Of a stretch of DNA of 20,901 nt, positions 1 through 7,111 are shown piece after piece; position 1 is the first letter of the stretch; each line of letters begins with the position of its first letter. The notes beneath the pieces were generated by a model. It made no database searches. It was not told where the DNA came from and saw only the letters and a program-made list of their open reading frames with translations. The DNA is taken from the NCBI GenBank assembly GCA_025935735.1, contig JAICUS010000028.1:1-20901 (forward strand). Reading direction: 5' to 3'. This DNA is from Solirubrobacteraceae bacterium (GTDB lineage Bacteria > Actinomycetota > Thermoleophilia > Solirubrobacterales > Solirubrobacteraceae). The translations under genes were made by a program, and so were the position numbers.

Positions 1-309
1 CGCGAGGAGGTCTTCGGCCCGGTGCTCCCGATCTGGAAGGTGTCCGGCCTCGACGAGGCGATCGAGCGCGCGAACGACTCCGCGTTCGGCCTCGGCTCGT
101 CGATCTGGACCCACGACCTCGACGCCGCCAGCTGGGCGGCCGAGCGCATCCAGGCCGGCTACACCTGGATCAACGCCCCGCAGCGGATCTTCGACGAGCT
201 GCCCTTCGGCGGCTGGGGGGCGAGCGGCTTCGGCAAGGAGCACGGGATCGAGGCGCTCGACCACTACATGGAGTCCAAGTCGGTGGTGGTGCGGCGCAAC
301 CGCCCATGA
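1..309 (+). CDS. Aldehyde dehydrogenase, C-terminal part (5' end outside window)
   Basis: The frame is open from base 1 and ends with TGA at 307-309, so about the last 102 residues of an NAD(P)-dependent aldehyde dehydrogenase are present. The fragment begins REEVFGPVLP, the conserved segment that follows the catalytic domain, and contains the late motif ELPFGGWGASGFGKEHG seen near the end of ALDH proteins. The catalytic Cys and Glu lie upstream of the window. It is clearly paralogous to the last quarter of the complete dehydrogenase at 2842-4287, with the same DEAIER-ND-GLG spacing. Its stop overlaps the start of the ligase gene by 4 bp (ATGA), so it belongs to the same operon. A role in oxidising an aldehyde to the acid activated by the ligase, or a pathway semialdehyde, is inference. 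The family assignment is firm; the substrate is unknown. Confidence 0.93.
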   Translation, partial: REEVFGPVLPIWKVSGLDEAIERANDSAFGLGSSIWTHDLDAASWAAERIQAGYTWINAPQRIFDELPFGGWGASGFGKEHGIEALDHYMESKSVVVRRNRP

Positions 310-1796
310 GCGAGGAGCGCTTCAACGCCGGCACGCTGGTCGACCGCAACCTGGAGGCGGGACGGGGCGGGAAGACCGCGATCCGCTGCGCCGGCGAGGA
401 GCTGACCTACGCCCAGCTGCACGACCGCGTCTGCCGCGCCGGCAACGCGCTGCGCGCGCTCGGCGTGGGCCGCGAGGACCGCGTGCTGATGATCCTCGAC
501 GACACGCCCGCGTTCCCGGCGCTCTTCCTGGGCGCGATGCGCATGGGCGCGGTGCCCGTCCCCGTGTCGTTCCTGGACACGCTGGACAACTTCCGGCACT
601 ACATCCGCGACTCCTACGCGCGCGTCGTCGTGGCCGAGGACGCCGTGCTCGAGCGCCTCGGCCCCCTGGACACCCACACCGTCGCCGCCTCCCAGCTCCC
701 CGAGATCCTCGCGGAGCACCCCGGCGAGACGACGCCCGCCGACACCCACCGCGACGACATGGCGTTCTGGCTGTTCAGCGGCGGCTCGACCGGCTTCCCC
801 AAGGGCGTCGTGCACCTGCACCACGACATCCCGTACACGTGCGAGACGTTCGCCAAGGAGATCCTGCAGATCGCCGAGGGCGACGTCACGTTCTCCTCGA
901 CCAAGCTCTACCACGCCTACGGGCTGGGCAACAACCTCACGTTCCCGTACTGGGTCGGCGCCACCACCGTCCTGCGCCCCGGCCGGCCGGACCCGAAGGG
1001 CCTGCTGGAGACGGCGCAGGCCCACAAGCCCACGCTGTTCTTCTCCGTGCCCACGCTGTACGGCGCCATGGTCAACCTGCCCGACGCCGCCGCGCACGAC
1101 CTCAGCTCCGTGCGCATGTGCGTGTCGGCCGCCGAGCCGCTCGCCCCCGAGGTCCTGCGCCGCTGGCAGCGCTGCTTCTCCCTGGACATCATCGACGGCA
1201 TCGGCTCGACCGAGATGCTGCACATCTACTGCTCCAACCGCCCCGGCGACGTCCACCCGGGCACGAGCGGCCGGCCCGTCGGAGGCTACGAGCTCGTGCT
1301 GCTCGACGAGCACCGCGCGCCCGTGGCCGAGGGCGAGGTGGGCAACCTCTACGTGCGCGGCGACAGCGCGCTGGCCCACTACTGGCACCAGCACGAGAAG
1401 ACCAAGGCGGCGCTCCTCGGCGACCTGTTCTTCACCGGCGACCGCTACCGCGTCGACGAGGACGGCTGCTACGTCTACGAGGGCCGGGCCGACGACATGA
1501 TCAAGGTCGGTGGCCTCTGGGCCTCGCCGATCGAGATCGAGAACGTGCTGGTCGAGCACCCGCGCGTGCTCGAGGCGGCCGCGGTGGGCGTCGACCACGG
1601 GTACACGACCCGGGTGAAGGCGTACGTTATATGTCGCGGCGCCGCCGGCGACGAAGCATTGGAGAAGGAGCTGCAGGAGTGGTGCAAGAGCCGCCTGCGC
1701 CGCTACGAGTACCCGCACTTCATCGACTTCGTGGACGAGCTGCCCAAGACGCCCACGGGCAAGATCCAGCGCTACAAGCTGCGGGAGCTCCAATGA
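306..1796 (+). CDS. Benzoate-CoA ligase family enzyme (aryl acid:CoA ligase)
   Basis: This 496-aa protein belongs to the ANL adenylate-forming superfamily, which activates a carboxylic acid with ATP and loads it onto CoA. The phosphate-binding loop SGGSTGFPKG is at about residues 158-167, the TGD motif occurs in FFTGDRYRVDEDG, and the invariant C-terminal catalytic lysine is in PTGKIQR (about K486). Length and the motifs KLYHAYGLGNNLTFPYWVGA and IKVGGLWASPIEIE are characteristic of the benzoate-CoA ligase subfamily, which accepts benzoate and substituted benzoates; the exact substrate cannot be read from sequence. The ATG at 306 overlaps the upstream stop by 4 bp, and its own stop overlaps the next ATG by 4 bp. 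One oddity is an AT-rich patch near 1624-1663 (codons GTT ATA TGT, later GAA GCA TTG) in an otherwise G/C-ending gene. It would supply the aryl-CoA substrate for downstream steps. Confidence 0.93.
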   Translation: MSEERFNAGTLVDRNLEAGRGGKTAIRCAGEELTYAQLHDRVCRAGNALRALGVGREDRVLMILDDTPAFPALFLGAMRMGAVPVPVSFLDTLDNFRHYIRDSYARVVVAEDAVLERLGPLDTHTVAASQLPEILAEHPGETTPADTHRDDMAFWLFSGGSTGFPKGVVHLHHDIPYTCETFAKEILQIAEGDVTFSSTKLYHAYGLGNNLTFPYWVGATTVLRPGRPDPKGLLETAQAHKPTLFFSVPTLYGAMVNLPDAAAHDLSSVRMCVSAAEPLAPEVLRRWQRCFSLDIIDGIGSTEMLHIYCSNRPGDVHPGTSGRPVGGYELVLLDEHRAPVAEGEVGNLYVRGDSALAHYWHQHEKTKAALLGDLFFTGDRYRVDEDGCYVYEGRADDMIKVGGLWASPIEIENVLVEHPRVLEAAAVGVDHGYTTRVKAYVICRGAAGDEALEKELQEWCKSRLRRYEYPHFIDFVDELPKTPTGKIQRYKLRELQ

Positions 1797-2146
1797 TCTA
1801 CACCGCCCAGGAGCCGGCCGACTGGGCCGGGGTGGAGGCGACGCTGCTGGACGCGTTCCGCCGCTCGCAGGCGGCGGCGCGCGACGGCGAGCCGATCGTG
1901 TTCGTGCTCAACCAGGCCGACCTGCTCGGCCAGCGCAGCGTCCCCGGGGCGATCCTGGCCAACGCGCTGCTCAGCGGGATGCGCACGCTGGCCGCCGAGG
2001 GGCACAACGCCAACGCGGTGGCCGTGGGCGACGACGCGGACCCGGAGGACCTCCAGCACTGGCTCGACGCGCTGTGCGGCGGCCGGGGGGTCACCGGCGA
2101 GCTCGTCCACGTCCACGCCGCCCACGTGGGGAAGCTGCCGACATGA
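1793..2146 (+). CDS. Truncated, catalytically dead SDR-like protein (C-terminal half only)
   Basis: This 117-aa protein begins MIYTAQEPADWAGVEATLLD. Residues about 33-117 align by eye with the C-terminal half of a short-chain dehydrogenase: a strand (PIVFVLN), a loop, the long helix (LANALLSGMRTLAAEG), then NAVAVG, DPEDLQHWLDAL and VTGELVHV, matching the usual VNxVAPG, DPExIA and VTGQxxxVDGG segments. The N-terminal Rossmann half with TGxxxGxG is missing, and the YxxxK positions read approximately Ala53 and Asn57, so it should bind no cofactor and have no dehydrogenase activity. It overlaps the ligase stop (ATGA) and the start of the full SDR (ATGA), so translation of the three is coupled. 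A structural partner of the SDR is an inference by analogy with the inactive subunit BbsC of BbsCD. It could instead be a decaying gene, but the clean frame and tight overlaps argue against that. Confidence 0.75.
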   Translation: MIYTAQEPADWAGVEATLLDAFRRSQAAARDGEPIVFVLNQADLLGQRSVPGAILANALLSGMRTLAAEGHNANAVAVGDDADPEDLQHWLDALCGGRGVTGELVHVHAAHVGKLPT

Positions 2147-2829
2147 CCGCGGTGATCACCGGCGCCGGCCGCGGCATCGGGCGGGCGATCGCCGAGCGCC
2201 TGCGCGCCGAGCACGACCTGGTGCTGGTCGACCTCGACCCCGGCGTGGAGGCGGTCGCGCAGGAGCTGGGCGGCCGCGCCGTGGTGTGCGACGTCACCGA
2301 CCCGGCCGGCCGCGCGGAGATCGTCGCCGCCGCGGGCGCCGTGGACGTGCTGGTCAACAACGCGGGCATCACCCGGGACGCGCGGGTAGTGAAGATGGAG
2401 GAGGAGGCCTTCCTCGCCGTGATCCGCGTCAACCTGGGCGCCGCCTACGAGCTGACCGCCGCGCTGCGCGACCGCTTCGCCGACGGCGCGGCCGTGGTGT
2501 CGCTCGCCTCGCGCGCCTACCTGGGCAACTTCGGGCAGTTCAACTACTCCGCCTCCAAGGGCGGGCTGGTCGGCATGACCCGGGCGCTCGCGCTCCAGCT
2601 CGCGCCGCAGGTGCGGGTGAACGCCATCGCGCCCAGCCTGACCGCCAGCGAGATGACGAAGGCCATGCCGGAGAAGGTGCTCGACAAGATGATCGCGAGC
2701 ATCCCGCTGGGCCGGATGGCCGAGCCCGCGGAGATCGCCGAGACGGTGGCCGCGCTGGCCTCGCCGGCGATGGCGTACGTGACGGGCCAGGTGGTGGTCG
2801 CCTGCGGCGGCCGCAGCCTCGCCCCCTGA
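2143..2829 (+). CDS. Short-chain dehydrogenase/reductase (FabG-like)
   Basis: This 228-aa classical SDR uses NAD(P)(H) to interconvert an alcohol and a ketone, here probably a 3-hydroxyacyl-CoA type intermediate. The cofactor motif TGAGRGIG is at residues 6-13, the acidic VDLD at the end of strand 2 (about 29-32) favours NAD(H), NNAG is at 72-75, the catalytic Ser is probably S123, and YSASK is at 135-139. The C-terminal motif is ACGG rather than the usual DGG. I start at ATG 2143, which overlaps the upstream stop (ATGA); an earlier in-frame start would add an Arg-rich, non-homologous stretch before the Rossmann strand. It directly follows the half-SDR and may pair with it. A beta-oxidation-like role next to the enoyl-CoA hydratase is inferred from context. 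Confidence 0.92.
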   Translation: MTAVITGAGRGIGRAIAERLRAEHDLVLVDLDPGVEAVAQELGGRAVVCDVTDPAGRAEIVAAAGAVDVLVNNAGITRDARVVKMEEEAFLAVIRVNLGAAYELTAALRDRFADGAAVVSLASRAYLGNFGQFNYSASKGGLVGMTRALALQLAPQVRVNAIAPSLTASEMTKAMPEKVLDKMIASIPLGRMAEPAEIAETVAALASPAMAYVTGQVVVACGGRSLAP

Positions 2830-2830
2830 A

Positions 2831-2835
2831 AGGAG
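2831..2835 (+). promoter_or_regulatory. Ribosome binding site of the second aldehyde dehydrogenase
   Basis: AGGAG lies 6 nt before the ATG at 2842, in the only sizeable gap (12 nt) between genes of this operon. It fixes the start of the aldehyde dehydrogenase and suggests that its translation initiates independently, unlike its stop-start-coupled neighbours. Confidence 0.8.
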
Positions 2836-2841
2836 ACAGAG

Positions 2842-4287
2842 ATGGTCGAGATGCTGATCGCGGGGGAGCGGACCGCCGGGGAGGCCTCCGAGGCCCTCGA
2901 CGTCGTCGACCCCGCCACCGAGGAGACCCTCGAGTCGGTGCCGCGCGCGTCCGCCCAGGACGTCGACAGCGCCGTGAGCGCCGCCGACGCCGCGTTCGCC
3001 GAGTGGTCGCGCACCGACGCCGAGGACCGGGCGACCCTGCTGCGCAAGGCGATCGCGCTGATCGAGCGCGACCGCAAGGACCTGGTGACCTCGCTCGTGC
3101 ACGAGCAGGGCAAGCCGGTCACCGAGGCGGGCGGCGAGGTCCACCACCTGCTGCACGGCCTCAACTACTACGCCGACCTCGCCACCAAGGTCCGCGGCTC
3201 CTATCAGGCGCTGCCGAGCGCGCTGAGCAAGGCCTACGGCATGGTGCTGCGCCGCCCGATGGGCGTGGTGGCGGCGATCGTCCCCAACAACTTCCCGCTC
3301 ACCCTCCTCGGCACCAAGCTCGCGCCGGCGCTGATGGCCGGCAACACGGTCGTGGTCAAGCCCGCGGCCACGACGCCGCTGACCACGCTGAAGATCGCCG
3401 AGCTGCTGCTGGAGGCCGAGATCCCGCCCGGCGTGGTCAACGTGATCACCGGCCGCGGCTCCGAGGTCGGCGACGCGCTGGTCACCCATCCCAAGGTCCG
3501 CCGGGTGGCGTTCACCGGCTCGACCGCGGTCGGGCGCCACATCATGGGCCTGGCCGCGCCGCAGTTGAAGCGCATGACGATGGAGCTGGGCGGCTCGGAC
3601 CCGGTGATCGTCTGCCCGGACGCCAACGTCAAGGCGGCCGCGCGCGGCATCGCCATCGGCCGCTTCTGGAACTGCGGCCAGATGTGCCTGGGCGGCAAGC
3701 GCGTGTACGTGTTCGACGAGGTCTACGACCAGCTGATGGAGGAGCTGGTCAAGACCGTGGGCAAGTACGAGCCCGGCCTGGGCTGGGAGAAGGCGGAGAA
3801 GCCGCGGATCCGCGTCGGCCCGCTGCACACGTCCGACGGCCGCGACGAGGTGATGGAGCAGCTCCAGGACGCGCTGGACGGCGGCGGCGAGCTGCTGCTG
3901 GGCGGCGACAAGCCCGAGGGCGCGGGCTACTTCATGGAGCCGACGATCGTGGGCAACCCGCCCGTCGACTCCCGCGTGGCCCGCGAGGAGACGTTCGGCC
4001 CGCTGCTGCCGGTGTGGCGCGTGAGCTCGCTCGACGAGGCGATCGAGCGCTCCAACGACTCGGAGTACGGGCTCGGCGCGAGCGTCTGGACCTACGACAT
4101 CCGCACCGTCCACCGCGTGGCCAACGAGGTCGAGGCCGGCATGAAGTGGGTCAACCAGTTCCACTACGGCTACGACGAGCTGCCGTTCGGCGGCGTCAAG
4201 GCGTCGGGCTACGGCAAGGAGCACGGGATGGAGGGCCTGGACTACTACCTCGAGGACGTCCCGGTCGTCGTCGGGGGGCTCGAGTAG
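2842..4287 (+). CDS. NAD(P)-dependent aldehyde dehydrogenase
   Basis: This 481-aa, full-length ALDH superfamily enzyme oxidises an aldehyde to a carboxylic acid with NAD(P)+. Key residues are visible: oxyanion Asn in VPNNFP (N150), cofactor-binding Lys in VVKPA (K173), the Rossmann turn FTGSTAVG (about 225-231), general base Glu in MELGG (E248) and nucleophile Cys in GQMCLGGKR (C282). The C-terminal ELPFGGVKASGYGKEHG motif is shared with the partial dehydrogenase at 1-309, so two paralogues flank the ligase and SDR genes. The start ATG has a good AGGAG six bases upstream. Oxidation of a ring-cleavage semialdehyde (the job of the PaaZ ALDH domain or BoxD in hybrid aerobic pathways) or of an aromatic aldehyde both fit; the sequence does not decide. 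Confidence 0.93.
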   Translation: MVEMLIAGERTAGEASEALDVVDPATEETLESVPRASAQDVDSAVSAADAAFAEWSRTDAEDRATLLRKAIALIERDRKDLVTSLVHEQGKPVTEAGGEVHHLLHGLNYYADLATKVRGSYQALPSALSKAYGMVLRRPMGVVAAIVPNNFPLTLLGTKLAPALMAGNTVVVKPAATTPLTTLKIAELLLEAEIPPGVVNVITGRGSEVGDALVTHPKVRRVAFTGSTAVGRHIMGLAAPQLKRMTMELGGSDPVIVCPDANVKAAARGIAIGRFWNCGQMCLGGKRVYVFDEVYDQLMEELVKTVGKYEPGLGWEKAEKPRIRVGPLHTSDGRDEVMEQLQDALDGGGELLLGGDKPEGAGYFMEPTIVGNPPVDSRVAREETFGPLLPVWRVSSLDEAIERSNDSEYGLGASVWTYDIRTVHRVANEVEAGMKWVNQFHYGYDELPFGGVKASGYGKEHGMEGLDYYLEDVPVVVGGLE

Positions 4288-5061
4288 ATGGCGGTCTCCT
4301 TCGCCGCCGAGGGCGCGGTCGGCTACATCACGCTCGACAAGCCGCCGGCCAACTCGTATGACCGCGAGTTCATGGACGAGATGGGCGCGGCGGTCGACGC
4401 CGCCGCGTCCGACGACGCCGTGAAGGCCGTGATCGTGCGGTCCGCGTCCAAGCGCTTCTTCTGCGCCGGCGCGGACATCAAGGCGTTCCTGGCCAACGAC
4501 ACGGCCGGGAACATGGCGATGATCGAGCGCGGGCACGAGGTGCTGGCGTCGATCGCCCGCATCCCGAAGGTGTTCATCGCGCAGGTCGAGGGCCACGCAC
4601 TGGGCGGCGGCCTGGAGATCTCGCTCGCCTGCGACCTGCGCTTCGGCGCCCGCGGCGCCTACAAGCTCGGCGTGCCCGAGGTGACGCTCGGCCTGCTGCC
4701 CGGCAACGGCGGCACCCAGCGGCTGTCCCGCATCATCGGCGTCCCGCAGGCCCTGGACCTGATGATCACCGGGCGCCAGCTCTCGCCGGGCGAGGCGCAC
4801 GGGCTCGGCATCCTCAACCGGCTGTTCCCGGCGGCCGAGACGGCGGAGAAGACCCGCGCGTACGCCGAGGCGCTGGCCGGCGGCGCGACGGCGGCGATCG
4901 GCGAGATCAAGCTCGCCACCTACGCCGGCGTGGACGGCAAGCTCGCCGACGGCCTGGCCCGCGAGCGCGCGGGGATCGCGAAGCTGTTCGAGACCGCCGA
5001 CGCCCGCGAGGGCCTGAGCGCGTTCACCGAGAAGCGAAAGGCGGAGTTCACCGGTGCCTGA
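4288..5061 (+). CDS. Enoyl-CoA hydratase/isomerase (crotonase family)
   Basis: This 257-aa crotonase-fold protein acts on CoA thioesters. Oxyanion-hole segments are FFCAGADIKAF (about 58-67) and GHALGGGLE (about 102-110). Both acidic residues used by true hydratases are present, E110 in GGGLEISLACD and E131 in GVPEVTLGLLPG, so hydration of a trans-2-enoyl-CoA is chemically plausible. ATG 4288 directly follows the TAG of the aldehyde dehydrogenase with no spacer, and its own stop overlaps the GTG of the flavoprotein gene by 8 bp. In context it probably hydrates an unsaturated CoA intermediate after ring opening, as PaaF does in phenylacetate degradation. It differs from the crotonase at 13139-13888, which lacks the first Glu. 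Confidence 0.93.
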   Translation: MAVSFAAEGAVGYITLDKPPANSYDREFMDEMGAAVDAAASDDAVKAVIVRSASKRFFCAGADIKAFLANDTAGNMAMIERGHEVLASIARIPKVFIAQVEGHALGGGLEISLACDLRFGARGAYKLGVPEVTLGLLPGNGGTQRLSRIIGVPQALDLMITGRQLSPGEAHGLGILNRLFPAAETAEKTRAYAEALAGGATAAIGEIKLATYAGVDGKLADGLARERAGIAKLFETADAREGLSAFTEKRKAEFTGA

Positions 5062-6274
5062 GCGTGAAGTCGACTTCCTGATCGTCGGCGGCGGCGACGC
5101 CGGCTTCTCCGCCGCCAAGACGCTGCGCGAGGAGGGCGCCAAGGGCTCCGTCCTCGTCGTCTCGCGCGACCCGGACCCGCCGTACGATCGCACGGCGGTG
5201 TCCAAGGGCTTCCGGGGCGGCGAGAAGTCGCGCGAGGACGTGACGCTCGGCGGCCCGACGTGGTTCGCCGACAACGACGTCGAGCTGCTCAACCGCACGA
5301 GCGCGATGTCCCTGGACACCGGCGCGCACACGGTCACGCTCTCCAACAAGGACGTCGTCCGCTACGGCAAGCTGCTGCTGGCCACCGGCGCGAACATCCG
5401 CCGGCTGCGCATCGACGGCTGCGACCTCGCCGGCATCCACTACCTGCGGATGCTCGGCAACGCGGACAAGATCCGGGCCGACACCGAGAGCGCCGAGCAC
5501 GTCGTGCTGGTCGGCGGCTCCTACATCGCCACCGAGGTCGCGGCCACGCTCACCGCGCTGGGCCGCAAGTGCGCGCTGGTGATGCAGGAGGAGGTGACGC
5601 TGGAGCGCACGTTCGGCAAGCAGGCCGGCGGGTTCTTCCAGAAGGCGCTGACCGACCACGGCGTGGAGATCCACGGCGGCGAGGACGTCGAGCGCTTCGA
5701 GGGCGCCGACGGCCGCGTGACCGCGGTCGTGACGGCCAAGGGCACGCGGATCCCGGCCGACGCGGTGGTCATCGGCGTCGGGGTCACGCCCGACGTCTCG
5801 CTTGCCCAGAAGGCCGGGCTGGAGATCGGCCCGCGCGGCGGCGTGGTCACCGACGCGACGCTGGCCGCCTCGGCGCCCGACGTGTTCGCCGCGGGCGACA
5901 TCGCCGAGTACGAGAGCGTCGTCCACGGCGGCGAGCGGCTGCGGATCGAGCACTGGGACGTGGCCGAGCAGCAGGGCGCCACGGCCGCGCGCTCGATGCT
6001 CGGCTCGGACAAGCCGCACGACGTCGTGCCGTACTTCTTCTCCGACCTGGCCGACTGGACGTGGATGGAGTACGTCGGCCCCGCCTACCGCTGGGACGAG
6101 GAGATCGTCCGCGGCTCGCTGGAGGACGGCGAGTTCACCGTCTGGTACGTCGACGGCGGCCGGCTCGCCGGCGCGCTGAGCGTCAACCGCTCCGACGACC
6201 TCGAGGTCGCCCGCAGGCTGATCGCCTCGCGCGAGCCCGTCGACCGGGAGGCGCTCGCTAGCTCGGCCCCGTGA
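5054..6274 (+). CDS. FAD-dependent ferredoxin/rubredoxin reductase-like flavoprotein
   Basis: This 406-aa pyridine nucleotide-disulfide oxidoreductase fold protein resembles the reductases that pass electrons from NAD(P)H to ferredoxin or rubredoxin for oxygenases. An FAD Rossmann motif VGGGDAG is at about 11-17, a divergent NAD(P) motif LVGGSYIATEVA lies near the middle, and the second FAD contact VFAAGDIAEY follows; a C-terminal reductase-type domain runs from VPYFFSDLADW to the end. I see no redox-active CxxxxC pair, consistent with a ferredoxin-reductase-like rather than disulfide-reductase role. GTG at 5054 overlaps the hydratase gene by 8 bp. The 3' end overlaps the convergent secreted-protein gene by 17 bp. 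No ferredoxin is adjacent; the rubredoxin at 16363-16536 is the nearest candidate partner, which is inference. Confidence 0.88.
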   Translation: MPEREVDFLIVGGGDAGFSAAKTLREEGAKGSVLVVSRDPDPPYDRTAVSKGFRGGEKSREDVTLGGPTWFADNDVELLNRTSAMSLDTGAHTVTLSNKDVVRYGKLLLATGANIRRLRIDGCDLAGIHYLRMLGNADKIRADTESAEHVVLVGGSYIATEVAATLTALGRKCALVMQEEVTLERTFGKQAGGFFQKALTDHGVEIHGGEDVERFEGADGRVTAVVTAKGTRIPADAVVIGVGVTPDVSLAQKAGLEIGPRGGVVTDATLAASAPDVFAAGDIAEYESVVHGGERLRIEHWDVAEQQGATAARSMLGSDKPHDVVPYFFSDLADWTWMEYVGPAYRWDEEIVRGSLEDGEFTVWYVDGGRLAGALSVNRSDDLEVARRLIASREPVDREALASSAP

Positions 6275-7097
6275 CGGAGGCGGGGCCCGGGAAGGTCACC
6301 GGGCCGATCGAGTCGAACAGCGCCGTGTAGTCGCCGCTGAGCGCGCCGTCGGTGGAGAAGCGGCTCTGGCGCTTGGTCGCCGCGTAGGCGAGCGTGCCGG
6401 AGAACCCGGGCGCGGCCTGCACCGTGGCGGCCGCCGTCGAGCCCGTGAACGAGCCGGCCGGGCCCGTCGACTCGATCTCGTGGACGGCATCCGGGGTCGC
6501 CGTGCTCACGGTGATGTCCTGGCTGGAGCGCCCGCCGCGCCGCCTGACGATCGTCAGGCTCGTCTCCGTGTCCCCGCCGGCGGTCAGCGTCAGCGGCCCG
6601 GGGAACTCCGGCGCCGCGCCCGCGGTGGCGCAGACGCTGCCGCCGAACCGGGTGAGGTCGGCGTGCAGACGGCTCGCGGTGACCGTGCCGAAGAACGTCG
6701 TGTCGACCACGAGCCGGAACGTGCCGGTCAGCCGCCCGGCCCGGTGGCGGTCCGCCGGGCCGGCGCAGTGCGGGCCCGGCCCGCGCTTGTGGATCGCGCC
6801 GGTGCGCCGGAAGCGCAGGTCGATGCTGCCGAAGCGGCCCAGGTCGCCCTTCAGCCGCCCGCTGCGCAGGTTCGTGGGCGCCGTCAGGCGGACGTGCTCG
6901 AAGGTGTAGGCGTGGGTCTGGCGCGTCCCGGGCGCGGCGCGCGTGAACGTGACGTCGACGCTGTCGTGGCTCGCGTCGACGGTCATCGCGTAGCCGCGGA
7001 CGTTCAGTGGCCCGGCGTGCAGCGAGTACTGCGACGCGGCCTGCGCCGGCGCGGCGGCGGCGAGCGCGGCGAAGGCGGCGACCGCGGCGGTCTTCAT
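6258..7097 (-). CDS. Secreted protein of unknown function with a GxIDLRFRRTGAIH motif
   Basis: This 279-aa protein has a clear Sec signal peptide (MKTAAVAAFA followed by an Ala-rich stretch, cleavage predicted after about A20-A21). The mature part is rich in Thr, Ser, Gly and alternating hydrophobic residues and is probably all-beta. Residues about 76-103 carry a segment ending SIDLRFRRTGAIH that recurs in the 73-aa protein at 9010-9231, also at DNA level. Two cysteines (about C111 and C156) could form a disulfide. I recognise no enzyme motif. It starts 14 bp after the stop of the histidine kinase gene and ends overlapping the convergent flavoprotein by 17 bp, so it is the last gene of the minus-strand operon. 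A cell-envelope or extracellular role is likely from the signal peptide only. Confidence 0.8.
   Translation of the reverse strand: MKTAAVAAFAALAAAAPAQAASQYSLHAGPLNVRGYAMTVDASHDSVDVTFTRAAPGTRQTHAYTFEHVRLTAPTNLRSGRLKGDLGRFGSIDLRFRRTGAIHKRGPGPHCAGPADRHRAGRLTGTFRLVVDTTFFGTVTASRLHADLTRFGGSVCATAGAAPEFPGPLTLTAGGDTETSLTIVRRRGGRSSQDITVSTATPDAVHEIESTGPAGSFTGSTAAATVQAAPGFSGTLAYAATKRQSRFSTDGALSGDYTALFDSIGPVTFPGPASVTGPS
6789..6826 (-). repeat. Duplicated 38-bp segment, copy 1 (inside the secreted-protein gene)
   Basis: These 38 bp match 9085-9122 at 36 of 38 positions by eye, and similarity continues more weakly for about 45 bp on the right side. Both copies are in the same reading frame and encode IDLRFRRTGAIH. 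This supports duplication of the coding segment rather than convergence. Confidence 0.85.
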
Positions 7098-7111
7098 GGC
7101 CGCCGACTCTC

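Noticed and set aside
264..1793. A 509-codon minus-strand frame opposite the benzoate-CoA ligase
   Set aside because: The ligase has all ANL motifs in order; the antisense product is repetitive Val/Ala/Arg/Gly sequence.
1798..5349. A 1183-codon open frame on the minus strand opposite the catabolic operon
   Set aside because: It lies antisense to five genes with clear motifs, its product is low-complexity (Arg, Ala, Gly, Val, His) with no recognisable domain, and long antisense frames are expected in DNA this GC-rich.
6258..6274. Convergent gene ends overlapping by 17, 13 and 17 bp (6258-6274, 12639-12651, 17973-17989) as a special regulatory design
   Set aside because: Short tail-to-tail overlaps are common in compact GC-rich genomes, and the three overlaps share no sequence.
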